Translations under genes and position numbers: made by a program
Notes under the pieces: generated by a model
Databases searched by the model: none
What the model was told of the DNA's origin: nothing
The model's input: the letters and a program-made list of their open reading frames with translations, nothing else
In this document: positions 10,385 through 25,973 of the stretch, piece after piece
Numbering within the stretch: position 1 is the stretch's first letter
Layout: every line of letters begins with the position of its first letter
DNA from: Clostridium sp. OS1-26
GTDB taxonomy: Bacteria > Bacillota > Clostridia > Clostridiales > Clostridiaceae
Assembly: GCF_030915445.1 (NCBI RefSeq)
Contig: NZ_CP133264.1
Span: forward strand, 1,426,001-1,490,000
Length of the DNA stretch: 64,000 bases
Direction: 5' to 3'

Positions 10385-10648
10385 ATGTTTCTGCATTTAG
10401 GAGAAAATGTAGTAGTACCGATAAAAGATATAATTGGAATATTTGACATGGAAACTTCAATGTATAGTTCTGATACAATCCAATTTTTAAGAATGGCTGA
10501 GGAAGATGGTTTTGTTCAAAGGATAACTAAGGATAAACCAAAGTCATTTATAATAGCTGAAGTGGATAAAAAGAGTAAGGTTTATTTATCCCCTATATCT
10601 TCAGCAACTTTAACAAAAAGATCAGAACTTCTGTATTATGAGCCTTAA
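10385..10648 (+). CDS. remB: extracellular matrix regulator RemB family (DUF370)
   Basis: An 87-residue protein of the DUF370 family, called RemB/YaaB in Bacillus where it influences biofilm matrix genes. It opens MFLHLGENVVVPIKDIIGIFD, the family signature, and it lies in the conserved place between recF and gyrB. The ribosome site is AAGGGG. Function in clostridia is not established. Confidence 0.9.
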   Translation: MFLHLGENVVVPIKDIIGIFDMETSMYSSDTIQFLRMAEEDGFVQRITKDKPKSFIIAEVDKKSKVYLSPISSATLTKRSELLYYEP

Positions 10649-12577
<1,929 letters not shown>

Positions 12578-12593
12578 CAAAGAGGTGTAATTG

Positions 12594-15052
12594 ATGTTTA
12601 ATGAAGGAAAAGTTTTACCGAGAGACATAAGCTATGAAATGAAAAAGTGTTATATAGATTACGCTATGAGTGTTATTGTAGGTCGTGCATTACCGGACGT
12701 AAGGGACGGATTAAAGCCTGTACATAGAAGAATTCTATACTCTATGTACGAACTTGGATTAACTCCAGAGAAAGGTTATAGAAAATGTGCAAGAATTGTT
12801 GGAGACGTTTTAGGTAAATATCATCCTCATGGAGATACAGCTGTTTATGATGCGTTGGTTAGAATGGCACAAGATTTTTCTATAAGATATACACTAGTTA
12901 ATGGTCATGGAAACTTTGGATCTGTTGATGGAGATAGTGCAGCTGCAATGAGATATACCGAGGCAAAAATGAGCAAAATAACTCTTGAAATGCTTAGGGA
13001 AATAAATAAAAACACAGTAGACTTTATTCCAAACTTCGATGGTGAGGAACAAGAGCCTTCTGTAGTACCGTCAAGATTTCCTAACTTGCTTGTCAATGGA
13101 TCAGCAGGGATTGCAGTAGGAATGGCTACTAACATACCACCACATAACTTAACAGAAGTTATAAATGGTTTAGCTATGCTTATTGATAATCCTGATTCCT
13201 CTATTTTAGAGTTAATGACTGAAATTAAGGGACCAGACTTTCCTACGTCTGGAATTATACTTGGTACATCTGGAATTAGATCTGCGTATGAAACAGGTAG
13301 AGGAAAGGTTATTGTAAGGGCCAAAGCTGACATTGAAGAAGAAAAAGGAAGGCATAGAATTATTGTAACTGAACTACCTTATCAGGTTAACAAAGCAAGG
13401 CTTATAGAGAATATGGCAGATTTAGTTAAGGATAAGAAGATAGAAGGTATATCAGATATAAGAGATGAGTCAGATAGGGAAGGTATGAGAATCGTAATAG
13501 AGCTAAAAAGAGATGCTAATCCTAATATAGTATTAAATCAGCTCTATAAGCACACTAAAATGCAAGATACTTTTGGTATTATAATGATTGCTTTAGTAAA
13601 TAATGAGCCACAAGTTTTAAATTTAAAGCAAATTCTTGTTCATTATTTAGATTTCCAAAAGGAAATAATAAGAAGAAGAACCATATTTGATTTAGATAAA
13701 GCACTTGCACGTGCGCACATCTTAGAAGGTTTAAAAATTGCACTTGATCATATAGATCAAGTAATAAATATTATAAGATCATCTAAGAATGCTGAAGAAG
13801 CAAGAAATGGCCTTATGAACGAGTTCAACCTCTCAGAAAAGCAATCTCAGGCTATACTTGATATGAGGTTACAAAGACTTACAGGTCTTGAAAGAGATAA
13901 AATTGAGCAAGAATATGACGAACTGATGAAGAATATCGCTTATTTGAAAGAAATATTAGAAAAAGAAGATTTAGTTTTAAGTATAATAAAAGAAGAGCTT
14001 ACTGAGATAAAGAATAAATATGGCGATGAAAGAAGAACAGAAATACAAATAAATAACGATGAAATTAATATAGAAGATTTAATACAAGAGCAAGAAGTTG
14101 TAATAACCCTTACTCATGCAGGATATATCAAGAGGATATCAGCAGATACTTATTCTGCTCAAAAGAGAGGGGGAAAGGGAATACAGGCAATGGCTACAAA
14201 GGAAGATGACTTTGTAGAACATATGTTTATAACTTCTACTCATAATAATATCTTATTCTTTACGAATAGAGGAAGAGTTCACAAATTAAAGGGTTATGAA
14301 ATACCTGATGCAGGAAGAACAGCAAAGGGAACTAATGTTATAAACTTAATACCTATAGAGAGTGATGAAAAAATACAGGCAGTTATAAGCTTTAAAGAGT
14401 TTGATGAAAATAATTATTTCATAATGGGAACTAAAGAAGGTTTAATCAAAAAACACAGATGAGCCAGTACTCATCTATTAGAAAAAATGGCCTAAATGCT
14501 ATAAACCTAAAAGATGGTGATGAACTTATAGGTGTTAAGATGACTACAGGAGAAAGTGAAATTCTTGTATTTACCCAAAATGGTTACGCAATAAGATTTA
14601 AAGAAACAGATGTAAGGCCTATGGGAAGAACTGCTACAGGGGTAAGAGCTATAACTTTAAGAGATAGTGATATAGCCGTAGCTATGGATATTGTAGCTGA
14701 GGATCAAGATGTTTTAGTTATAAGTGAAAATGGATTTGGAAAAAGAACTCCTGTTTCTGAATATACTGCCCATAGAAGAGGTGGTAAAGGAATTATAACC
14801 TATAAGGTTAATGACAAAACAGGTTCAATAGTCGGAGCAAGAGTAGTAAAAGATGAAGATGAAATGATGCTTATCAACAGTAGTAATGTAGCTATAAGGA
14901 TTAATGTATCTGGAATATCTACTACTAGTAGAAATACTAGTGGAGTTACATTAATGAGAACTGAAGAAGAACAAAAGGTAGTTGCGATTGCTAAAATAAA
15001 TTATAGTGATGAAATTGAAAATATTGAAGATGCGGAAAACGTTGAAGAGTAA
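12594..15052 (+). pseudogene. gyrA: DNA gyrase subunit A, reading frame interrupted by a one-base deletion
   Basis: Gyrase breakage-reunion subunit. The ATG at 12594 has AGAGGTG upstream; TTG at 12591 is less likely. The first part covers the winged-helix/tower core, with AAMRYTE carrying the catalytic Tyr, and the first blades of the C-terminal beta-pinwheel with the GyrA box QKRGGKG. It then stops at 14462 after LIKKHR. The protein resumes in the next frame at SQYSSIRKNGL and runs to 15052. Adding one A to the A6 tract at 14448-14453 joins the parts as [12 protein letters not shown], giving about 819 residues, the expected length. Because gyrA is essential, I regard the break as a likely sequencing error. 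If real, the protein would lose about 200 residues of the DNA-wrapping domain. Confidence 0.93.
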
Positions 15053-15068
15053 AATGCTATAATAAAGC

Positions 15069-15101
15069 AGAGGTTAGATTATATAATCTAACCTCTTTTT
15101 T
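15069..15101 (+). terminator. intrinsic terminator of gyrBA
   Basis: A perfect palindrome (15069-15096, AGAGGTTAGATTA and its complement) is followed by a run of T. It isolates gyrA from the rRNA operon promoters. Confidence 0.9.
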
Positions 15102-15126
15102 AAATAATGTTAACAAACTGTACCAC

Positions 15127-15436
15127 GTGTATCAGTATAAAAAATAATGAGAAAAACCTATTTATCATGAAGGGAATTGAAGGTAAATTATATTATATGG
15201 TTAGTAGTTGCGTACAACATAATATAATTTTGATAAAATACTTCTTGTCGTCAATTGATGCGACAAAAATTTAGCTTTGATGATTAAAAAATAATATTGA
15301 CAAAGCTGAATTGCAATGATAAACTATAAAAGTTCAATAAATTTGTCACAAAAGTTTAATGAAAAATAACTTAAAAAAATTGTTGACAAAGTTAAGAAGA
15401 TGTGATAAACTACAATAGTCGCTGAGAGAGAGCGAC
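15127..15436 (+). promoter_or_regulatory. rRNA operon 1 control region with tandem promoters P1 and P2
   Basis: P1: TTGACA 15297-15302, 17 bases, TAAACT 15320-15325. P2: TTGACA 15383-15388, 17 bases, TAAACT 15406-15411. A dyad TGTCG-N10-CGACA (15246-15265) lies 31 bp upstream of the P1 -35 box. GTGTATCAGTAT (15127-15138) lies further upstream. Both are shared with operons 2 and 3 at almost the same distances. A hairpin (15418-15423 with 15431-15436) sits at the presumed 5' end of the P2 transcript. The rest of 15437-15561 is leader RNA with a boxA-like TGATCCTTGAAAA that resembles the spacer sequence after 16S. Confidence 0.8.
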
Positions 15437-15561
15437 ATGATCCTTGAAAATTAAACAGAGGTTAAAAATCAAGATGATTTTTATTAAGTAAACTAAACCA
15501 GCAATTCTTTTGAACTACTTGTTAGTAGTCAAAAACAACAGTAATGAGCATTCAAACTTTT

Positions 15562-20220
<4,659 letters not shown>

Positions 20221-20306
20221 AATATAATTCACTGTGCAATTTTCAGAGAACAAATGTGCAAATTACTCAATGTTCCTGAAAAAGTTTGATAAACATAAAA
20301 AAAATG

Positions 20307-20335
20307 TTGACAAACTTAAGCGAATCCAGTATAAT
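20307..20335 (+). promoter_or_regulatory. consensus promoter inside operon 1, upstream of 5S
   Basis: TTGACA (20307-20312), 17-base spacer, TATAAT (20330-20335): a perfect sigma-A promoter about 90 bases before 5S. It lies in a 203-base 23S-5S spacer that is only 37 bases in operon 2. It would transcribe 5S and the two following tRNAs independently. Confidence 0.8.
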
Positions 20336-20423
20336 ATAAAACTGTAGTAGATATGAGACTCACTCGGCAGAGCTGAGGAGTACTGATTCTTTAGCTAAAT
20401 CAAAGATTTAGAAGAAATCAACA

Positions 20424-20540
20424 TCTGGTGATTATGACGTGAAGGTAACACCCGTTCCCATTCCGAACACGAAGGTTAAGCTTCATAGTGCCGATGGTAC
20501 TGCAGGGGAGACCCTGTGGAAGAGTAGGTCGTCGCCAGGT
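20424..20540 (+). rRNA. rrf: 5S ribosomal RNA, operon 1
   Basis: 117 bases, from TCTGGTGATTATGACG to GTCGTCGCCAGGT. The ends pair (CTGGTG with CGCCAG). It differs from the operon 2 copy at three positions in one stem, with the pairing kept (see findings). Confidence 0.95.
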
Positions 20541-20547
20541 CTAATAT

Positions 20548-20624
20548 GGATCTTTAGCTCAGTTGGTTAGAGCAACCGGCTCATAACCGGTTGGTCCGGG
20601 GTTCGAGTCCCTGAAGGTCCACCA
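20548..20624 (+). tRNA. tRNA with CAT anticodon, tRNA-Ile2 or elongator Met
   Basis: 77-base cloverleaf with encoded CCA; anticodon loop CTCATAA. The acceptor stem GGATCTT/AAGGTCC and D-arm resemble the Firmicutes lysidine-type tRNA-Ile(CAU) more than elongator tRNA-Met, so automatic naming as Met may be wrong. It lies eight bases after 5S. Confidence 0.85.
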
Positions 20625-20629
20625 TTTAT

Positions 20630-20705
20630 GGGGGTATAGCTCAGTTGGGAGAGCATCTGCCTTGCACGCAGAGGGTCAAGAGTTCGAATCTCTTTATCTC
20701 CACCA
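20630..20705 (+). tRNA. tRNA-Ala (TGC)
   Basis: 76-base cloverleaf with encoded CCA; anticodon loop CTTGCAC gives TGC. Acceptor stem GGGGGTA with the G3-U70 pair that marks alanine tRNAs. It lies five bases after the preceding tRNA and is co-transcribed with it. Confidence 0.95.
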
Positions 20706-20706
20706 T

Positions 20707-20743
20707 AAAAATACCTGTAACAGAAGTTACAGGTATTTTTTTA
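20707..20743 (+). terminator. terminator of rRNA operon 1
   Basis: Stem AATACCTGTAAC paired with GTTACAGGTATT, AGAA loop, followed by a run of T. It closes operon 1 two bases after tRNA-Ala. Confidence 0.92.
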
Positions 20744-20806
20744 TTTTGCAAAATAAAAAAATATTCTATAATAAGAGTAGGAGTTCAGATTGAGAGGTGT
20801 ATATCA

Positions 20807-21301
20807 ATGGATTTCTATAGAGTAAAGCAATTTTATTGGTCCATAAGTTCTAAAGTTGAAGAGAAGGATAGAGAATTTATAAACCAATATTTAAATCCAA
20901 GTGAATTAAAATTGTTTTATAAATTGTCTAAATCGGAGCAAAAGCACTCTGTTAAAGTTGCATATGATGTAGAATATACTTGTAAACAACAAAATATAGA
21001 TTCAAATTTACTTATAAAGGCAGCGTTATTGCATGATATAGGAAAAACCATAAAAAAGCTAAGTGTCATAGACAAGTCGATAATAGTTATGGCAGATAAT
21101 ATAACAAAAGGAAGTATAAAAAGGTTATCTAAAATAGAAAAGTTAAATGTTTATTACAATCATGGTAAGTTAGGTTGCGATATATTAGAGAAATATAGTT
21201 ATGATAAGAACTTACTATACTTGATTGAAAATCATCATAATTTTGAAATAAAAGGTAACAAAGAATTGGATATATTGAGAGAATGTGATGATAAAAATTA
21301 A
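20807..21301 (+). CDS. HD-domain phosphohydrolase
   Basis: A 164-residue protein with the metal-binding HD motif in ALLHDIGKT (about residues 75-83), an upstream His (HSVKVAYDVE) and downstream HGKLG and ENHHNF histidines, matching the HDIG-type hydrolase fold. Substrate unknown. The start is the ATG at 20807, seven bases after GAGAGGTG. An upstream extension would run back through the terminator and tRNA-Ala and is rejected. It lies alone between rRNA operon 1 and niaR. A homologue in this place is, from memory, seen in other clostridia. Confidence 0.85.
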   Translation: MDFYRVKQFYWSISSKVEEKDREFINQYLNPSELKLFYKLSKSEQKHSVKVAYDVEYTCKQQNIDSNLLIKAALLHDIGKTIKKLSVIDKSIIVMADNITKGSIKRLSKIEKLNVYYNHGKLGCDILEKYSYDKNLLYLIENHHNFEIKGNKELDILRECDDKN

Positions 21302-21423
21302 GTAAAATTATATAAAGTTAAATATAATTTTATTTTTATCTGATATAATGGTAATATATAGATATGGTTATATTTAGCAGTTTTTAAATTAAGATAATTT
21401 TATATGTTCTAATGGAGGTAAAT

Positions 21424-21939
21424 ATGAATTCAAAAGAAAGAAGAAACTATATAGAGGAATTATTAAGAAAAGGTGATAATCCTCAAAAAGGACATATACT
21501 AGCAGAAGAGTTAGGGGTGACAAGGCAGGTTATAGTAAAAGACATTGCCATTTTAAGAGCCGAAGGTAAAAAAATTATAGCGACTCCAGAAGGATATTTA
21601 ATACATAAAGAAGAAAAGAGTGTAGTAAAGAAAGTAATTGCAGTATCACATATAACCGCCAATATTGAAGAGGAATTAAAAATAATAGTTAAATTTGGAG
21701 GTATTGTAGAGGATGTTATAGTTGAACATCCTTTATACGGTGAAATAAGAGGGATGATTATGGCTAAAACATTCTATGACATAGAAAATTTCGTGAAAAG
21801 AATTAATGAATATAAAGCAGAACCGCTCCTTATTCTAACTGGTGGGGTGCATCTTCATACTATTGCAGCAGAAAATAATGATATAATACAAAATATAATT
21901 CAAGAATTAAAAGCTAAAAACTACTTAGTATCTGATTAA
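21424..21939 (+). CDS. niaR: NAD biosynthesis transcriptional repressor NiaR
   Basis: 171 residues: an N-terminal winged helix-turn-helix (HTH_11 type, with ILAEELGVTRQVIVKDIAIL) and a C-terminal 3H domain named for its three conserved histidines (here VSHIT, VEHPLYGEIRG and GGVHLHT). In Firmicutes such proteins bind nicotinic acid and repress niacin uptake and NAD synthesis genes. GGAGG at 21415 points to ATG 21424; the ATG at 21412 overlaps that site and is unlikely. No NAD gene is adjacent, so the target is elsewhere. Confidence 0.9.
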   Translation: MNSKERRNYIEELLRKGDNPQKGHILAEELGVTRQVIVKDIAILRAEGKKIIATPEGYLIHKEEKSVVKKVIAVSHITANIEEELKIIVKFGGIVEDVIVEHPLYGEIRGMIMAKTFYDIENFVKRINEYKAEPLLILTGGVHLHTIAAENNDIIQNIIQELKAKNYLVSD

Positions 21940-21972
21940 ATAATTATAATAGTCATAGAATGGAGAAGTGCT

Positions 21973-23135
21973 ATGGAAAAGGTTGTACTATTAAGATGTG
22001 AAGAATATAATACTAAACTTATAGAAGAAAAGTTAAGAGAAGGATTTGATTTATTAGGTGGAGATAAATTTTTGAGAGAACTTATACCATACAACAGCAA
22101 AGTTTTATTAAAGCCTAATATGTTAGCAATAGAGGAAGCTGGTTCACCAGTAATTACAAATTTTAATGTATTTGAAGCTGTTATCAAAATTATAAAGGAC
22201 TATTCAAGTAACATATCATTTGGAGATTCGCCTGGATTCGGAGAAGCAAAAAAGCAGCAGAAAAATCAGGACTCTTAAAAGTAGCAGAAAAATACAATGT
22301 AAAATTTGAAGATTTTAAGAAATCTACTCATGTAAAGTTTGATGAATCAATATTATGCAAATCATGGACCGTAGCAAAAGCACCTTATGAAGCAGATGTT
22401 CTCATAACTCTCCCTAAGCTTAAAACTCATGCTATGGCTTATTTTACGGGAGCTGTAAAAAATCAGTTTGGGTGTATTCCTGGAACATTAAAGGCAACTT
22501 GGCATACAAGAATGCCTGAAGCAAATAATTTTTGTAAAATGCTATTAGATCTTAACTCTTTAGTTAACACAAATTTTGCCATACTTGATGGTATTGTAGC
22601 TATGGAGGGAAATGGACCCAAGAGTGGAAAACCTAAAAAAATGAATACGATGATCATGGGTAAAAGTGTAACGGCAGTAGACTCAACGGCAGTAAGACTT
22701 ATAGGTTATGATAATCCATTAGATATACCAGTGCTGAAAGAAGCGTATGATCATAATTGGGGAACAGTACTGCCTAAAGATATACAAGTTTTAGGTGAAG
22801 ATATTGAAAGTATGAAATCAAAAGATTTTGAACTTTGTAGAAAAGGAGGAAATTTTTACTTTATAAGTCCTGGAGTAACTAATTTTTTAAGGGATCTAAT
22901 AGCACCAGATCCATCGCTTGTAGCAGAAAAGTGCATAAGTTGTAAAAGGTGCCAAGAGGTTTGTCCTGAAAAACCAAGAGTTATAAAGATGATAAATAGT
23001 CAAGGGAAAGTTCAACCCACATGGAATATGAAGGAATGTATTAGATGTTTTTGTTGTCAAGAATTATGTCCTTGTGGAGCAATAGAAACCAAATATTCTA
23101 TATTAGGAAAAATACTAAAAATGAATAAGAGGTGA
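21973..23135 (+). pseudogene. DUF362 / 4Fe-4S ferredoxin protein, frame interrupted by one-base deletion
   Basis: An N-terminal DUF362 domain is followed by two C-terminal [4Fe-4S] clusters, CISCKRCQEVCP and CIRCFCCQELCP. DUF362 proteins are redox-related and of unclear reaction. The frame starting at ATG 21973 runs to EAKKQQKNQDS and stops at 22278. Adding one A in the A6 tract at 22248-22253 turns this into EAKKAAEKSGLLKVAEKY and continues unbroken to 23135, about 387 residues, a normal length. Both parts keep good codon bias, so I read this as a sequencing error or a very recent mutation. The stop overlaps the ribosome site of the next gene. Confidence 0.88.
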
Positions 23136-23140
23136 TTTAT

Positions 23141-25855
23141 ATGAGGAAAAGAATAGCCCTAGGTACTACAGTGTTTATTATAATACTATGCTTAATATTT
23201 TTAGACAGGATAGTTAATTTTGTAGTAAATTTAGAGTGGTACAAAGAAGTAGGTTACTTATCTGTTTATTTTACTAAACTTATAGCAGTTACAAAATTAA
23301 TGATTCCTATTTTTGCTATAAGCTTTATTGGAATATGGCTTTATTATAAAAGCTTAAGATTGAGTATTATTAAATATAAGAAAGTTGTTGAAGTAAACAG
23401 CCATAAAAATAATATTGAAAAAAAATTATTTATTTCGATTAATTTAATATTTTCTTTGTTTATTTCTTACGCATTTTCAGTAACATACTGGTACAGAATA
23501 CTTCAATTTAGTAATTCCATTAATTTTAATTTTAAGGATCCTATTTTTAATTTAGATGTATCATTTTATGTTTTTAAACTTCCACTAATACAATCTTTAT
23601 ATAACGCTATTGTATCTTTATTAATTTTTCTAATTTTAATTACGATAGCAACTTATTTCGTTTTAAGTGCAAAGGATAGAATATATTCAGCAAGAGGTAT
23701 AAGAAGAGGTTTTCCTAAAGTAACTGTTCTAAATAGTGGACTTACAAAATTTGCTGGAAGACAATTAGCTATTGTATCTTCCCTGCTAATGATATTTGTC
23801 TCAATAGGGTATCTACTAAAGGCTTTAGGGCTTGTATATAGTACTAGAGGGGTTGCCTATGGAGCAAGTTACACAGATGTTCATATAAGTTTGCTATTTT
23901 ATAAGATAATCATAGTAGTGTCACTTATTGCAGCTATAATTATGTTTTATAGTATACTTACATCTAAGGCAAAACCAATTATTATATCTATAGCAACAAT
24001 AATAACCTTAGCAGTGGCTGAACAAGCAATATCAGTAGGAGTACAAAACTTTATTGTTAAATCAAATGAAAAAACATTAGAACAGCCTTATATAAAATAT
24101 AATATAGATTATACAAGAAAAGCTTTTAATATTGATAAAATAGATTCAAGACCATTTGAAGTAAAGAACACATTAACTAAAGATGATATAATAAATCATA
24201 AAGATACAATAGACAATATAAGAATAAATTCGTTTAAACCAGCATTAGAGTTTTATAATGGAGTTCAAATAGTAAGGTATTATTATGGATTCAATGGTAT
24301 AGATATAGACAGATACAATATCAATGGTAACTTTAGTCAAGTTTTTATAGCACCAAGAGAAGTTAACACTCAATCTATAGAACCAAATACATGGCAAAAC
24401 AAACACTTAGTATATACTCACGGCTATGGTGTAGTAATGAGTAAAGTAAACTCGGTAACACCAGAAGGACAACCAGACTTTGTTATTAAGGATATACCTC
24501 CAGAAAATAAAACAGATATAAAGCTTGATAATCCAAGGATATATTTTGGAGAAAAGACAAATGATTATGCAATTGTTGATACTAAACTAAGCGAATTTGA
24601 TTATCCAAAAGGTGGAGAAAATCAAACAAACAAATATGAAGGCGCAGCGGGTATAAAGATGAATTTTGTAAATAAAATGCTCTTTGCTGCAAATAAAAAA
24701 GATTTAAACTTTCTTTTATCAAGGGATATAACAAGTGAAAGTAAAATACTGATAAATAGAAATATTGTAGATAGAGTTAAGAAAATAGCTCCATTTTTAA
24801 CTTATGATTCAGACCCTTATATAGTAATAAGTGGTGGCAAGTTATACTGGATAATAGATGCATATACTACTTCTGATAGATATCCTTTTTCACAACCGTA
24901 TAATGATGTAAATTATATAAGAAACTCTGTTAAGGTTGTAATAAGTGCAGTAGATGGAAGTGTAGATTTTTATCTAGTGGACAAAAATGATCCGATTGCT
25001 ATGAGCTATTCGAAAATATTTCCTGGGCTATTTAAAGATACATCAAAGTTATCACAAGACTTAAAGCAGCATTTTAAGTACCCAGAAGATTTATTTAAGA
25101 TTCAATGCAATGTTCTTGGCAAATATCATATGACAGATCCTGGGGTATTCTACAATGGAGAAGATTTATGGGAAGTTTCAAGAAATCAGAAACAGGTAGA
25201 TGGGGAAAAGGACAGTATGGAAGCTCCATATGTAGTAATGAAATTACCAGGAGAAAAGGAAGAAGAAATGATACTTCTCCAATATTTTAATATGAGAAAT
25301 AAAGATAATATGGTTGCCTTATTTGGAGCAAGGATGGACAAGGATAACTATGGTAAGATGATACTGTATAAGTTTCCTCCTCAAAAAACTATTTACAGTC
25401 CATATTTATTTAAGCAAATGCTAAACCAAGATACTACTATATCAAAAGAGCTGTCACTGTGGAATAAAGCTGGATCTCAAGTACAATTTGGAGATACAAT
25501 AATAGTTCCTATAAACAATTCACTATTATATGTAGAGCCTATATATTTAAGAGCTAGTGGCAAAAATAGTATTCCTGAGATGAAGAGAGTTGTAGTTTCT
25601 TATGGAGATAAAATCATTTTGGCTGAAAATATAGAAAGTGCCCTTCAACAGTTATTTAACTATAAAGATAATAGTCAAACAAATGGTGCCACTGGTCAGA
25701 CTCAGTATCCTGACAATGGTCTAAAGCTAGATAAAATAAAAAAGGCTAAAGAAATGTATGAAAAGGCTGTAGAGGCGCAAAAGAATGGTGATTGGGCAAA
25801 ATATGGTGAATACATTAAAATGCTTGGAGAAACAATTAATGAACTGAATAAATAG
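23141..25855 (+). CDS. UPF0182 family large membrane protein
   Basis: 904 residues. The first ~300 hold about seven hydrophobic segments (for example near 6-26, 45-68, 98-118, 145-178, 210-230 and 250-290), followed by a large domain of about 550 residues that is probably extracytoplasmic. The pattern and segments such as [13 protein letters not shown] and [12 protein letters not shown] identify the UPF0182 family (COG1615), which has no settled function. Residues 830-904 form a Gln/Asn/Gly-containing linker and a charged helix. The start is ATG 23141, six bases after AGAGGTG; it overlaps the end of the DUF362 gene, so the two are likely coupled. Confidence 0.9.
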   Translation: MRKRIALGTTVFIIILCLIFLDRIVNFVVNLEWYKEVGYLSVYFTKLIAVTKLMIPIFAISFIGIWLYYKSLRLSIIKYKKVVEVNSHKNNIEKKLFISINLIFSLFISYAFSVTYWYRILQFSNSINFNFKDPIFNLDVSFYVFKLPLIQSLYNAIVSLLIFLILITIATYFVLSAKDRIYSARGIRRGFPKVTVLNSGLTKFAGRQLAIVSSLLMIFVSIGYLLKALGLVYSTRGVAYGASYTDVHISLLFYKIIIVVSLIAAIIMFYSILTSKAKPIIISIATIITLAVAEQAISVGVQNFIVKSNEKTLEQPYIKYNIDYTRKAFNIDKIDSRPFEVKNTLTKDDIINHKDTIDNIRINSFKPALEFYNGVQIVRYYYGFNGIDIDRYNINGNFSQVFIAPREVNTQSIEPNTWQNKHLVYTHGYGVVMSKVNSVTPEGQPDFVIKDIPPENKTDIKLDNPRIYFGEKTNDYAIVDTKLSEFDYPKGGENQTNKYEGAAGIKMNFVNKMLFAANKKDLNFLLSRDITSESKILINRNIVDRVKKIAPFLTYDSDPYIVISGGKLYWIIDAYTTSDRYPFSQPYNDVNYIRNSVKVVISAVDGSVDFYLVDKNDPIAMSYSKIFPGLFKDTSKLSQDLKQHFKYPEDLFKIQCNVLGKYHMTDPGVFYNGEDLWEVSRNQKQVDGEKDSMEAPYVVMKLPGEKEEEMILLQYFNMRNKDNMVALFGARMDKDNYGKMILYKFPPQKTIYSPYLFKQMLNQDTTISKELSLWNKAGSQVQFGDTIIVPINNSLLYVEPIYLRASGKNSIPEMKRVVVSYGDKIILAENIESALQQLFNYKDNSQTNGATGQTQYPDNGLKLDKIKKAKEMYEKAVEAQKNGDWAKYGEYIKMLGETINELNK

Positions 25856-25860
25856 ATGAA

Positions 25861-25893
25861 AAAGAGAATGGGAATGTTCCTATTCTCTTTTTT
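25861..25893 (+). terminator. intrinsic terminator after UPF0182
   Basis: Stem GAGAATGGGAA with TTCCTATTCTC (one G-U pair) and a TTTTTT tail. Confidence 0.88.
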
Positions 25894-25973
25894 AAATATA
25901 ATTTTGTATATATGTTTAAAGCTTACTTATTTGTAGATAATACCAATATAGCACTATATTGGAGGAAACTACA

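Noticed and set aside
12905-13333. 142-residue minus-strand frame inside gyrA
   Set aside because: Antisense shadow of a conserved gene; low-complexity hydrophobic translation.
14447-14460. Programmed -1 frameshift in gyrA
   Set aside because: The A6-C tract could slip, but no stimulatory structure is evident, GyrA is not known to need recoding, and two other genes here have the same defect. Kept only as an alternative.
20645-20806. Upstream extension of the HD-domain protein
   Set aside because: It would translate tRNA-Ala and a terminator; ATG 20807 has a good ribosome site.
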